Assembly (NCBI RefSeq): GCF_017874595.1
Contig: NZ_JAGILA010000007.1
Coordinates: forward strand, 310,001-374,000
Origin: Sinorhizobium kostiense
Lineage (GTDB): Bacteria; Pseudomonadota; Alphaproteobacteria; Rhizobiales; Rhizobiaceae
DNA length: 64,000 nucleotides
Direction: 5' to 3'
The notes beneath the pieces are model-generated. The model saw nothing but the letters and a program-made list of their open reading frames with translations. It ran no database searches and was not told where the DNA came from. Both the position numbers and the translations under genes were made by a program. Of this stretch, positions 31,801 through 40,005 are shown in pieces; position 1 is the first letter of the stretch; the number at the start of each line of letters is the position of its first letter.

Positions 31801-34800
31801 GCTGTTGATGCCGTGGATCGAGATATCGACGCGATGGGTGAGCGAGTCCGCGGCGAGGCTGATCTGGTCGGCGGTTTCGGCGAGGCGCTCCGCGATGTTG
31901 CCGGTCGTCGAGCGCATGCGCGCATCCAGGGCTTCGGTGCTGCGGTCGATGGCGCCCGCGATCGCGGCTTGCCGTTCCTCGAGCGTCATCTCCAGCATGC
32001 TGGCACTGGTCGCAAGTGTCGTTGCCACCGCCATGGATTGGTCGGACAGAAGCTCTTCCAGCTGCTCGCGGCCCTGGCTGACAGCGGTATTGATAGCGGT
32101 GATCCGGTCGTCGAGGGTCGAGCGGATCTGGTCGTGGGTTGTTGCCAGCGTATCGCGCAAGTGCTCCGCCTTGCCGGAAAGCGTCTGCTCGATCTCGGCC
32201 GCCTTGCCGGCAAGCGATTGCGTCGCCTCCGAGGTACGAGCCGTAAGCGCCTCGGCGATCTCGGAACTGGTGCCCGTCAGCGCATCGGAAATCTTGCTGA
32301 CACGGCTGCTCAGATCCTCCGCGATGCGAGCACTCGTATCGGTCAGCGTACCGGCAATCTGGCTGACGCGGCCGCCGAGATCTTCGGCGACTTGGGATAC
32401 GCTCTGCGACAGCTTGTTTTCGATTTCGCCCACGCGGTCCGTCATGGTCTCGGCGACCGCCATCGCACGGAAGGTGAGGTTGTCGGCGACATCTTCGGCA
32501 TGGCGGCTCAGCGAGTCGGCCATCTCGTGGGCGCGCGCCGACATGGTCGAGTTGATTTGTTCCGCGCGCTCGGCCAGCACGCCGTCGAGTGCGGCAGTCT
32601 GGCTCGCAAGCGTGTCGGTGATGGCGCGGCTGCGTTCGGATAAAACGCCCTGCAGCGTGTTCGTCTGGCTTGCGAGTGTATCGGTGAGTGCCTGGGTGCG
32701 CTCGGACAGCACCCCTTCAAGGGCGGCCGACTGGCTGCCGAGTGAGTTGGAAATTGCCTGCCCGCGCTCGGAGAGAACACGCTCCAACCGCTCGGCCGTG
32801 TCGCCGACGGCAAGTTCGATCGCGCCGGTACCGGAGGAGAGCGCGGACGTGAGCGCGGCGGTGCGCTCGGAAAGCGTATTGTCGAGCCGGTGCTGGCTGG
32901 CGGCAATCGCACTTGTGATCTCGTCGGTGGAACCGGTGAGCGTCTGTTCGATGCGCGCATGGGCTGACTGCAGGCCTTCGATGAAGGCGGACGTCCGCGT
33001 GTCGAGGCCTTCGGTCAGCCGCTGCTGGCTGGTCGTGAGCGCTTCGGCAAGAGCATCCGCGCGCTGGCTGAAGCCGCCCTCGATCCGCTCCTGCGCGTCC
33101 CTGAGCGCACCCATGAGCGAACCGGTCTTTTCGGAAAGCACGCTATCGATGCGGGTGTGGGCATCGCCGACGAGATTGCTGAGTTCCGCAGTGCGGCTAC
33201 CGATCGTCTCCTCGATGAAGTCTTGTGTGGCGCCAAGCGCCGTCGCCAACGTCAACGACTGATCTGAAAGCGCCGAACCGATCTTCTCGATGCTGCCGTC
33301 AAGGGTGGTTCCGATCGCGTCCGCACCGCCGGAGACGGTCTCGTTGATGCGGTGCAGGCTTTCCATCAGCTTGGTGTCGAGCATGTTCGCCCGCTTGTCG
33401 AAGGCGTTCGCGAATTCCAGAAACCGCTCGTCGAAGGCGCTTGCCAGTTGCCCGACGGTCGTCTGCAGCTTCTCCTCGAAGAAGCCACCTCTCAAGTCGA
33501 GATCCATGATCGCGTCATCGGCGCTCGATTTGAGGCTTTGGCGGAAGCTCGCTCCTTTTTCGTCAAGTGCCGCATTGAGCGACTGCAGCACCTCGTCCAG
33601 GCCGCCGGCAATTGCCTGCTGGCCGACGCTGAGACTCTCGTTAAGGTCGCGCGTGCGGGCAATTAGGGTCTCGTTCAACTGGCGCGCGCGTTCGTTGAGC
33701 GCGGCATTGAGCTTTTCGGTATTGGTGTCGAGGGTGGATGCGCGGGTTTCGAACTGGCTTAGCAGCTGCTCACCGCGTTTTGTCAGGGTGTCGCTAAGGG
33801 CGTCGAGGCGTGCGTCGAATTCGTTGCTGAGGGTCGTTCCGGCGCTGGTCAGGCCGGAAAGCAGCGCGTCGGTGCGGCTGGACAGCATGGTTCCGATGGT
33901 CTGCAGAGCGTGATCCGACTTTTCGCTTAACGCCGCAGCGCGCGTGTCGATCAGCGATGCAAAGGCCTCGCCGGAAACCGCGATCCGCGAGGCGATGTCC
34001 TCGCTTGCAAGTTCCAGGTCGTCCTTCAGCTGGCTGTGTGCCCCGGCAATCGCCGAGCGGATGCGTTCGGAATGGCCGATGATCGCTTCACGCTCGAGCC
34101 CGAGCTCCTGGACGAGCGTGCGTACGCGCATCTCGTTGTCGCTATAGCTGCGTTCGAGCGCATTGACCTCGGAATGGACCAGGGCCTCGAGTTCGGTCGC
34201 GCGGGCGATCGTACGCTCGATCCCTTCGTTCATGGCGGACACTTCTCGCCGCACCGCCTGGCCGACCGTCATCACGCGGTCGGCCGCCGCCGTTTCCGGC
34301 TCTGCAAGCCGAAGGGCGACCTCGGCCATCGAACGCGCCGCATTGCGCAGCTCCTGGGCACGCGCGATCATGATCGCGAAGGAGAAGAAGAGCATGACGG
34401 GCAGCGCGATGCCGAGCAGGACACCGATCGCGCCGGGCGCCGCCGCCAGATCGCCGAGCGAACGAATTTGCCAGATTTGCGGCGCATAGAGCAGGTGCGC
34501 TATCCCGAGTCCGGCAAGCGCCCAGACCGCGGATATGGCGCCGGCGACGCGCAGTGCCGCGCGGTTGGCGCGCCCTTCGAAGGAACGGAGCACGGCGGCG
34601 GGGGATCTGCGGGTATCGTCGTTGGCCGGCGAGAGCGGCGGCTGCTTGGCAGCCGGCTCGGAGGCGGTGGTGCGCGCGGTCTCCGGTTCGTGCGCCGTCC
34701 GGGGAACTTCCTGTTGGGGCTTCGCAGCGCGTGCCTGAGCGGATGCAGCCGCTTTCCTGCTTGGCTCGGACACAGTCTCCGAAGACTTGTCGTTCAAGGT

Positions 34801-34893
34801 CGACTTCAGGTCGTCAAAGTCGATCTTCAGCGCTGCTTCCAGAGCCTGGAAGGCCTTCTCGTCGATCGACTCGTTGCTCTTCTTCGTCGCCAT
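28816..34893 (-). CDS. rgsE: Giant coiled-coil membrane protein, RgsE/GPR growth-pole-ring type
   Basis: A 2025-residue protein. The N-terminus is a charged, disordered segment with poly-Ala/Pro runs (1-110), then two membrane helices (about 113-137 and 153-176). Nearly all the rest is apolipoprotein A/E-like repeating amphipathic helix in 11-residue-type units such as SERTQALTDTLASQT. A Pro/Ala-rich linker near 1770-1870 (AAAAPPPVAAPARAVQQPAPQ) precedes a short folded C-terminal domain (HVVESLNSLSVDIARAIDHDASVELWRRY; quoted as the region near its start). Architecture and size match the Agrobacterium growth pole ring protein GPR and S. meliloti RgsE, which organise polar cell-wall growth. The start at 34893 follows GAGGCG. 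Confidence 0.78.
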   Translation of the reverse strand: MATKKSNESIDEKAFQALEAALKIDFDDLKSTLNDKSSETVSEPSRKAAASAQARAAKPQQEVPRTAHEPETARTTASEPAAKQPPLSPANDDTRRSPAAVLRSFEGRANRAALRVAGAISAVWALAGLGIAHLLYAPQIWQIRSLGDLAAAPGAIGVLLGIALPVMLFFSFAIMIARAQELRNAARSMAEVALRLAEPETAAADRVMTVGQAVRREVSAMNEGIERTIARATELEALVHSEVNALERSYSDNEMRVRTLVQELGLEREAIIGHSERIRSAIAGAHSQLKDDLELASEDIASRIAVSGEAFASLIDTRAAALSEKSDHALQTIGTMLSSRTDALLSGLTSAGTTLSNEFDARLDALSDTLTKRGEQLLSQFETRASTLDTNTEKLNAALNERARQLNETLIARTRDLNESLSVGQQAIAGGLDEVLQSLNAALDEKGASFRQSLKSSADDAIMDLDLRGGFFEEKLQTTVGQLASAFDERFLEFANAFDKRANMLDTKLMESLHRINETVSGGADAIGTTLDGSIEKIGSALSDQSLTLATALGATQDFIEETIGSRTAELSNLVGDAHTRIDSVLSEKTGSLMGALRDAQERIEGGFSQRADALAEALTTSQQRLTEGLDTRTSAFIEGLQSAHARIEQTLTGSTDEITSAIAASQHRLDNTLSERTAALTSALSSGTGAIELAVGDTAERLERVLSERGQAISNSLGSQSAALEGVLSERTQALTDTLASQTNTLQGVLSERSRAITDTLASQTAALDGVLAERAEQINSTMSARAHEMADSLSRHAEDVADNLTFRAMAVAETMTDRVGEIENKLSQSVSQVAEDLGGRVSQIAGTLTDTSARIAEDLSSRVSKISDALTGTSSEIAEALTARTSEATQSLAGKAAEIEQTLSGKAEHLRDTLATTHDQIRSTLDDRITAINTAVSQGREQLEELLSDQSMAVATTLATSASMLEMTLEERQAAIAGAIDRSTEALDARMRSTTGNIAERLAETADQISLAADSLTHRVDISIHGINSRLDNTGARIESSLGSLEDRVRDSVNTVTTIVDDTGSRIETTIGSLEERIRGSVGSVNAVVEDTGARIESGLGSLEERIRDSVGSVNTIVDSAGQRLAETLGERVGEIDRISEAAATRISSAMESGAGRIEERLGTMDRALNIGLENVNRTLEGKAAALVTSLRGAVGDATQEIDAEAARSAERLSKTGADFASTLAARNAEFAASLEETASATAARHADLARAITDAAETATSRLASTHDEVANHTQNLEQSLTAAEKALDARGQSIRSALDESTRELNSMLAGRSLELSRLLDEKARPVIEQYAATGKEAAERIAALTHESADRLRAESAALVNAITERTSETLEAISYRAEDTAKAMKMVENRLQSTAMGLIDQLTASNSAIALVVEQASNNLGEMDQRLEATAAKFSDSTRQASDMLSTTTRLIEGKVDKLSDISASTLSQVAGIVGRFDDHSKVLGQASQLLAAAQSNLASTLEERQDALRTLSVGLVQRSEEIERTMRALEGFVDGAFQRAEERSNQVAGNLRSGIQTSFNDVGRLLSSTEQRAAEAAEAMRNTLAQAGEEAAASMEGAFSRAEERSREIADTLRSGVEGSINEVNRTLSQVESRAFSASEAMRQAVAKAGDEAGEALQGAFTSAEERANEVASRLRSGIGASVSEIERMLSESGKKSDGVATQLRDAVRQAIDDAINRFSGATEDIRRSAGEIRKELDATREELKRGAFDLPEEAKENASLMRRAVGEQIKALQELSEIIGKSSMQLEVAQPVRQQAAAAAPPPVAAPARAVQQPAPQPAAPVQPAAEPPASNAALRGSLGLEQATRPLQPARAPAVEERAEEGGGWMRDLLRAASREEEPPVARQRPAETQPVARPSDSRNPRHVVESLNSLSVDIARAIDHDASVELWRRYQRGERDVFTRRLYTLKGQQTFDEIKRKYDREPEFRMAVDRYIADFEKLLADVARNDPEKRITQTYLTSDTGKVYTMLAHAAGRFS

Positions 34894-35394
34894 TGGGTAC
34901 GCCTCACAAATATTGCCCACTGATGGCCGTCTCCTCGGCGCCGCAGGCGGGCCAATAAGACATCCTGAACAGGGCGGTAACGACAAGACACGCATCGCAA
35001 CTCACGTGCAGTCCTGACGGATCACCGATTGCATCGCCTCGATGGATTATCCCCAGACGCCGCGTCGGGACACTGGGCGCCTGAGCTTATCCACCAGAAC
35101 AGTTGCCATTTTCATATGCAGACCTGCTCCTAACCGTATCGTAGTGGCACATTAGCCAGGTTCTTACAATTAAGCGCAATCCGCATTCACTAAATTCCTA
35201 ACGGTTTCTTAATGAGGCCCACGGGCGGTGGCCCGGAAACACAAGGAAATCAGCCACTTTAACAAGCGTTAACCATTCCTGGAGATTTCTGCCCCGATTG
35301 TGCCACCCTTTAAGCCGATCGCAGCCCCGCCTGCCGATGGTATCTGTCTGAAAACGGTGCGGTCACGCAATGCGCTACTGAAAAGGAAAACTCC
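34894..35394. other. Intergenic region between rgsE-like gene and Hpt gene
   Basis: About 500 bases separating two divergent genes. The part around 35100-35280 is more AT-rich than the surroundings (TTAAGCGCAATCC, TTCCTAACGGTTTCTTAATG, TTAACAAGCGTTAACC), as expected of promoter DNA. TTAACAAGCGTTAA near 35260-35273 is a short palindrome. I see no RNA gene or coding frame that I would support. Confidence 0.45.
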
Positions 35395-35763
35395 ATGGCG
35401 GCACTCAAGGTGGCCTTCGAGGCGCCCGATAATACCGGACGCTCCATTCCTTCGGCAAGAACGCCGATCAATTTTACTCACCTCGCCAATCAGACAATGG
35501 GGGACAAGGGGCTGGAGATGGAAGTCCTGCGGCTCTTTGCACGCCAGGCGCGCCAGGCGATGGCGGAAATCATGGCTGGAGCGGTCGAGCGGCGCCAAGA
35601 GGCGGCTCACCGGCTCAAAGGGGCAGCGCTCGCCATAGGGGCAGCCGGCATTGCGGAAGCTGCGGCCGCAATCGAGGCGCAGCCGGGGGATCCGACCTTG
35701 CAGGGCGAACTCGCTGCCGCCGTTCTCGAAACAGAACTCTTCATTTTGAAACTTTGCCGCTGA
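35395..35763 (+). CDS. Single-domain histidine phosphotransfer (Hpt) protein
   Basis: A 122-residue Hpt protein. The phosphorylatable histidine is H72 in AHRLKGAALAIGA, the characteristic H-x-L-K-G motif on a four-helix bundle. Free-standing Hpt proteins relay phosphate between hybrid histidine kinases and response regulators. A hybrid kinase, cckA, lies in this window, but its usual partner ChpT is larger and different, so a functional link is unproven. A GAAAAGGAAAA ribosome site precedes the start. Confidence 0.82.
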   Translation: MAALKVAFEAPDNTGRSIPSARTPINFTHLANQTMGDKGLEMEVLRLFARQARQAMAEIMAGAVERRQEAAHRLKGAALAIGAAGIAEAAAAIEAQPGDPTLQGELAAAVLETELFILKLCR

Positions 35764-35983
35764 CAGCGGAGTTCTCCAGAGCGTTGGCCGATTCCGGAAG
35801 CCGCTATAGATCACGTTCCTCATCCGTACGCTGTCGGCGGTGCCCGGACCAGAACCATCAGCCTCGTGTTGACTGGCTGGCGGATTTGTTGGAAGAAGCG
35901 GCCAGACCTTCGGGCGCTGCGACGCCTGCACCGCAGGCTCTCGCAATTGCCGGCTGATCCATCAAACCAATCCGGAACGAGAA

Positions 35984-36304
35984 ATGACAAAACTTACGAT
36001 CGTAGCCTTTGACGGCGCGCGCCACGAACTCGATGTCGAGAACGGCTCCACGGTCATGGAGAATGCGGTCCGCAATTCTGTGCCAGGCATCGAGGCCGAG
36101 TGCGGCGGCGCCTGCGCCTGCGCCACCTGTCATGTCTATGTCGACGAGGCCTGGGCGGCCGCCGTCGGCCCTCCGGAGGCAATGGAAGAAGATATGCTGG
36201 ACTTCGCTTATGACGTGCGTCCGACCTCGCGTCTGTCTTGCCAGATCAAGATGAGCGAGGCCCTCGACGGCCTGGTTGTTCACGTGCCTGAACGACAGGC
36301 GTGA
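35984..36304 (+). CDS. Adrenodoxin-type 2Fe-2S ferredoxin
   Basis: A 106-residue ferredoxin with cluster ligands C40, C46, C49 (pattern C-x5-C-x2-C within [15 protein letters not shown]) and C86 (RLSCQIKM). This spacing is that of vertebrate-type/putidaredoxin-like ferredoxins, which serve cytochromes P450 or Fe-S cluster assembly. No isc genes or P450 lie nearby. The spacing from the Hpt gene (220 bases) does not suggest an operon. A GAACGAGA ribosome site precedes ATG. Confidence 0.9.
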   Translation: MTKLTIVAFDGARHELDVENGSTVMENAVRNSVPGIEAECGGACACATCHVYVDEAWAAAVGPPEAMEEDMLDFAYDVRPTSRLSCQIKMSEALDGLVVHVPERQA

Positions 36305-36340
36305 GTTGCTCGACGTTGTATAGGCGGCTGCCGGTTGCTG

Positions 36341-36437
36341 CATGTCTCCTTAAAAGCGACCTCGAGTTAAAAGCGACCTCGAGCGATTTCAAACCCGCGA
36401 CAGCAACTCTCCGCGCCCTGAATTGACGCGCGGCGCC
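36341..36437. repeat. RIME-type repeat with internal tandem duplication
   Basis: It starts CATGTCTCCTTAAA and ends GACGCGCGGCGCC, like the other copies. The segment TTAAAAGCGACCTCGAG occurs twice head-to-tail around 36350-36383, so the first palindrome is disrupted by a duplication. It lies between the ferredoxin gene and the small RNA candidate. Confidence 0.65.
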
Positions 36438-36454
36438 AGTCTGAAGGTCCGCAC

Positions 36455-36575
36455 AAAAAATGCCTCGCTGGTCCAATGACAAGCGAGGCAAGGGGGGCGC
36501 ATCGCATGCAGATGAGGGAGGGAGCATCTGCTGCACCAGGACACGCCAGGAGAACCTGCGTTGCTTCATCGCTTG
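36455..36575 (-). ncRNA. Small RNA candidate with anti-Shine-Dalgarno loop
   Basis: On the minus strand, a perfect 9-bp stem TGCCTCGCT/AGCGAGGCA (36461-36490) is followed by TTTTTT (36455-36460), a textbook intrinsic terminator. Just upstream lies a second hairpin, GCAGATG/CATCTGC (36508-36531), whose 10-base loop is CTCCCTCCCT. Such CU-rich loops pair with ribosome-binding sites and mark several alpha-rhizobial trans-acting sRNAs. A weak promoter, CTTGGC-17-TTAAGA, would start the RNA near 36575. No protein fits, because the terminator would cut any frame through here. The RNA family is not assigned. Confidence 0.6.
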
Positions 36576-36838
36576 AGGGATATTCTTAACCACCCGGAGC
36601 AATGACGCCAAGCTTCGATTCAGGTCGATGCTCAAGAGCAAAGCGTTACTTTCGACCTGCAAATAAATTTCCATGTCGACGGGCGGTTGATCTTCAGCTT
36701 CATCGCCCATTTCATAGGAGGAATATAGCTGAGTCGGCAGCCCGCCGCCATCATTAGATTCTGCCAATAAAATACTGTGGGTTTTTGCGCTGCCCGAGTG
36801 CGGATCCATGCGCTGGCCATTCATTTATTCGGGAAAGG

Positions 36839-37468
36839 TCAACGGGCAGATTTCTTCAGTGTTTCCAGCCGGTGTTGCAGCAGCCGGATCATGCGGCGGT
36901 CGAAATTCGCCGCTTCGGTCCGGTCGAAACGCGCCTGATCCTTGTCATGGCTCTCGACTTCCCGTGCGCTCACCTCGGTGACGCGGGCCTGCATCCGCTC
37001 ACAATCGGCTTCCGGTTTGAGCGATAGAAATGCCTTTTCCATCTCGCGGGCGTGATTGCGGGCAATCTCCGCATGGCGCTCCTCGTGGCGCTTGATGTCC
37101 GACGCGAGCGTATCCCAGACGAGTGCCAGATCGCTGTTTGCCTGATTGCGATACTTCCAGCGCGGCAAAATGATACGCGTGCTGAGCGTCACCCGTGCCG
37201 AGCCGACTGCGCATCGACCGCCGCGGCTGACGTAGGTTATCGTACCGCCGAACTTGATGCGCGTTGCGCCTGGGTGACGCGTGCCGGTGGACTTCATCAT
37301 CGGTCCGGCTGTTGCGAGTGCCTTGTCGAGCTCCGCCGCCGTGCGTCCGCCGATCGCGAAGTAGGAGATACTCTTGCTGAAAACGGTTTCACCCGAGGCG
37401 CTCTCGAGCGGAAAGCCGACGAGCACTGCGATCATGGCGGCTTTCAGCGATACATGCACTCGCGACAT
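36839..37468 (-). CDS. DUF922 putative Zn-dependent secreted protease
   Basis: A 209-residue protein with an N-terminal signal peptide (MSRVHVSLKAAMIAVLVGF, cleavage near SASG). The body matches DUF922: YFAIGGRTAAELDKAL, then TRIILPRWKY, and the RHEERHAEIARNH motif near residues 138-150, whose HxxxH histidines suggest a metalloprotease site. The C-terminus is a charged helix. The activity is predicted, not shown. The start at 37468 is preferred since longer frames have no signal peptide. Confidence 0.78.
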   Translation of the reverse strand: MSRVHVSLKAAMIAVLVGFPLESASGETVFSKSISYFAIGGRTAAELDKALATAGPMMKSTGTRHPGATRIKFGGTITYVSRGGRCAVGSARVTLSTRIILPRWKYRNQANSDLALVWDTLASDIKRHEERHAEIARNHAREMEKAFLSLKPEADCERMQARVTEVSAREVESHDKDQARFDRTEAANFDRRMIRLLQHRLETLKKSAR

Positions 37469-37626
37469 CGGCGGTACTCTTCGATTGAACTTCGTCCAAG
37501 CTTGGGGCATAGCCGAGGCGAGCGCAACAGAAAATCGGCTCCTTCGAGCTAGGTCGTGAACCGGGTGCAGCTTCCCATTCCGGTCAGGCTGAGCAGACGC
37601 CCATAGATACCAAGGACCGTCGCAAG

Positions 37627-38487
37627 ATGACCTACGATCCTTTTCAGAGTTTCCACTGGAAGTTGGCGCATGGGCGCAGTCTCGAACTGGGTCCACGGGG
37701 CGTGCTGATGTCGATCGTCAACGTCACGCCGGATTCCTTTTCCGACGGCGGCCGCCTGATGGACGTCGAGAGTGCTGTGGCGGCTGCCTTGCATGCGATA
37801 GAGCAGGGGGCGGCGATCATCGACATCGGCGGCGAGTCCACCCGTCCCGACGCTACTCCGATCAGCGCGGAGGAGGAGCAGGCGCGCATTATTCCGGTGA
37901 TCGAGCGGCTTGCAGTCCGGGCAGATGCGCTCATCTCGGTGGACACCTACCGGGCCGAGACGGCGCGGCTCGCCGTCGAGGCCGGCGCGCATATCGTCAA
38001 TGACGTGCATGGCCTCCAGCGGGAACCGGCAATCGCGCAAATTGCAGCAAGGACCGGAGCGGGCCTCTGCATCATGCATACCGGACGCGATCGCCAGAAA
38101 CTCGCCGACGTCATCGAAGACCAGTTTCATTTCCTCCAGCGCTCGCTCGATATAGCCGCCGATGCTGGTGTCGGCCGCGACCGGATCGTGCTCGATCCTG
38201 GCTTTGGTTTCGCCAAGGATACGGGCGAGAATTTTGAGATAATGGCGCGTTTCGGCGAACTGCACCGGTTTGCAGCGCCACTCCTCGTGGGCACGTCGCG
38301 CAAGCGCTTCATCGGCGCGGCAACCGGCCGTGAGGCCCAGGATCGGGACGTGGGGACTGCGGCGACGACGGCGCTTCTCAGAGCTGCGGGGGCTGCGATT
38401 TTTCGGGTGCATGATGTCGCAATCAACAGGGATGCGCTGGTGGTCGCGGATGCTATGCTGGCGGCAAGATCAGCCGACGGGACATGA
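37627..38487 (+). CDS. folP: Dihydropteroate synthase
   Basis: FolP joins p-aminobenzoate to dihydropterin pyrophosphate in folate synthesis and is the sulfonamide target. The 286-residue protein has the pterin-binding motifs SIVNVTPDSFSDGG near residue 29, DIGGESTRPDA near 61, NDVHGLQRE near 122 and the late DPGFGFAKD near 191 and GTSRKRFIG near 219. folB starts 5 bases after the stop and folK overlaps folB, so folP-folB-folK is one operon. Confidence 0.95.
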   Translation: MTYDPFQSFHWKLAHGRSLELGPRGVLMSIVNVTPDSFSDGGRLMDVESAVAAALHAIEQGAAIIDIGGESTRPDATPISAEEEQARIIPVIERLAVRADALISVDTYRAETARLAVEAGAHIVNDVHGLQREPAIAQIAARTGAGLCIMHTGRDRQKLADVIEDQFHFLQRSLDIAADAGVGRDRIVLDPGFGFAKDTGENFEIMARFGELHRFAAPLLVGTSRKRFIGAATGREAQDRDVGTAATTALLRAAGAAIFRVHDVAINRDALVVADAMLAARSADGT

Positions 38488-38491
38488 AGTC

Positions 38492-38863
38492 ATGACTGCG
38501 ACCTACACGATCACGCTGAAGAACTGCGCCTTCTTTGCCCGCCACGGCGTTCTCGACGAGGAGGAGTTCCTCGGGCAGCGATTCTTCGTCGACGCGGAAC
38601 TCGAAGTCGAGCAGGGTACCGCACTTGTAGAGGATTGCATCGACGACACCGTCCACTACGGCATCGCCTTTGCGGAAATTGAGAGGATCGTCACCGGACG
38701 CAGGCGCTATCTGATAGAAGCTCTGGCGCTGGAGGTTGCGAAAACGCTTTGCGCCCGTTTCCAGCAGGTCAGGCGTGCGAAAGTCTCCATCCGCAAGCCG
38801 AATGCCCCGGTTCCGGGCATTTTGGATTATGTGGAAGTCACGGTCGAGCATGTCGCCGGATAA
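38492..38863 (+). CDS. folB: Dihydroneopterin aldolase
   Basis: A 123-residue FolB, which cleaves dihydroneopterin to 6-hydroxymethyl-dihydropterin and glycolaldehyde. The motifs LKNCAFFARHGVLDEEEFLGQ (core: FARHGVLDEE near 15-24) and VSIRKPNAPVPG near 100 hold the pterin-binding glutamate and catalytic lysine. The start at 38492 has an adjacent ATG 8 bases earlier in another frame; the chosen one gives the family length. It overlaps folK by 14 bases. Confidence 0.94.
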   Translation: MTATYTITLKNCAFFARHGVLDEEEFLGQRFFVDAELEVEQGTALVEDCIDDTVHYGIAFAEIERIVTGRRRYLIEALALEVAKTLCARFQQVRRAKVSIRKPNAPVPGILDYVEVTVEHVAG

Positions 38864-39374
38864 GAATTGGCGCCGCGCGACGCTCGGTCTCGGCGGCAAC
38901 ATCGGCGAGCCGCGCCGGGCGATGGCGGACGCGCTGCGGGCTCTCGACGAGCGGCCGGATTGTCGCGTCGTCGCCGTATCGAGGCTTTACCGAACTCCGC
39001 CGTGGGGCAAGACGGACCAGGACTGGTTCTTCAATGCCTGTGCCGAGGTTGAGACGACGCTGGATCCCGAGACGTTGCTCGATGCCTGCCTCGAAATCGA
39101 GCGGCTGATGAAGCGTGTGCGCAAGGAGCGCTGGGGCCCGCGTGCGATCGATATCGACCTTTTGACCTTCGAGGGGGCGAGTGTTGCAAGCGAACTCCTG
39201 CAACTGCCGCATCCGCGCATGGTCGAGCGCGGCTTCGTGTTGATGCCGCTTGCCGATTTCGCTGCGGATCTCGAGGTTGAGGGTCGGACCGTCGGTGAGT
39301 GGCTCGGCGAGGCGGACGTTGGGGGAATAGAAATCGCCGACGGGGATGTGGACTGGTGGCGCAAGTTCGACTGA
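38850..39374 (+). CDS. folK: 6-hydroxymethyl-7,8-dihydropterin pyrophosphokinase
   Basis: A 174-residue FolK, which adds pyrophosphate from ATP to hydroxymethyl-dihydropterin, the substrate for FolP. Motifs: LGLGGNIGEPRRAM near residue 13, SRLYRTPPWG near 47, WFFNACAEVET near 62, and the magnesium/ATP site RWGPRAIDIDLL near 93 with PHPRMVERGFVL near 118. The start overlaps the folB stop region, which indicates translational coupling. Confidence 0.95.
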   Translation: MSPDKNWRRATLGLGGNIGEPRRAMADALRALDERPDCRVVAVSRLYRTPPWGKTDQDWFFNACAEVETTLDPETLLDACLEIERLMKRVRKERWGPRAIDIDLLTFEGASVASELLQLPHPRMVERGFVLMPLADFAADLEVEGRTVGEWLGEADVGGIEIADGDVDWWRKFD

Positions 39375-39402
39375 TTGGCAACTCTCGATCTCTAAGGCGG
39401 TT

Positions 39403-39924
39403 ATGCGTCTACTGGTTGTGACGGACATTCATGGCCGGCCCGGTTTCGCCGATTGCTTGTCGCGCCGGTTGTCCAGCCGCAGGCAAATGATTGTCCGCAC
39501 CGTCAGCCTGTCCGAACTGGTTGGCGTGGATTGCGCGGGCGAAACGTTGCACAGGCGTCTCGTTGACGGCGACGGGTTTGCGCGGGCTGCCAGGCACCTT
39601 GTCGATCTGGCGGAGCACGCCGACGTGGCGCTCGGCTACAGCGCAGGCGGAATGGTTCTGTGGCAGAGCGTGCTTCTCGGTCTCTCGGTGGATCGCCTGA
39701 TCTGTATTTCCTCGACCCGACTGCGTCTGGTGAGCGCCGCCGCCGTACCAATTCCTGTCCTGGCTGTTTTCGGCGAAAAGGATAGGAACCGGCCCGCCGA
39801 CGCATGGGGCACGTGCTCGCATGTGCAGACGTACGTCATTTCCGGGGCCGGGCACGACTTCTACGGTACCGACGGACCCGCGCGAGACCTCTGCCTTGCG
39901 AGGGTCGCGAACTTCCTAGGCTGA
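39403..39924 (+). CDS. Small alpha/beta-hydrolase-like protein
   Basis: A 173-residue protein with a nucleophile elbow GYSAGG at residues 78-83 (S80) and a late VISGAGHDFYG with a candidate catalytic histidine; PIPVLAVFGEKDRN supplies the acid strand. This is the catalytic layout of a compact alpha/beta hydrolase, shorter than the family norm of about 250. The start at 39403 follows AAGGCGG, 28 bases after folK, so it may be co-transcribed with the folate operon. Substrate unknown. Confidence 0.75.
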   Translation: MRLLVVTDIHGRPGFADCLSRRLSSRRQMIVRTVSLSELVGVDCAGETLHRRLVDGDGFARAARHLVDLAEHADVALGYSAGGMVLWQSVLLGLSVDRLICISSTRLRLVSAAAVPIPVLAVFGEKDRNRPADAWGTCSHVQTYVISGAGHDFYGTDGPARDLCLARVANFLG

Positions 39925-40005
39925 CGGGTGCAACCGGGTTCCGCAGCTTGACGCTACCCAGCCGAACAGCTGATCCGCGGCTCATCGCGTTGGGAGTGAA
40001 GCAAC

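Noticed and set aside
31541-33262. 573-codon Ser/Arg-rich plus-strand frame inside the giant gene
   Set aside because: The opposite strand encodes the repeating helical protein; the Ser/Arg pattern is its mirror.
35269-35946. 225-codon minus-strand frame over the Hpt gene
   Set aside because: The plus-strand Hpt protein has the catalytic HxLKG motif and a ribosome site; the antisense frame has nothing recognisable.
36246-36824. 192-codon minus-strand frame starting just after the DUF922 gene
   Set aside because: It runs straight through a strong intrinsic terminator and the anti-SD hairpin, and has no ribosome site or family; the RNA explanation is better.
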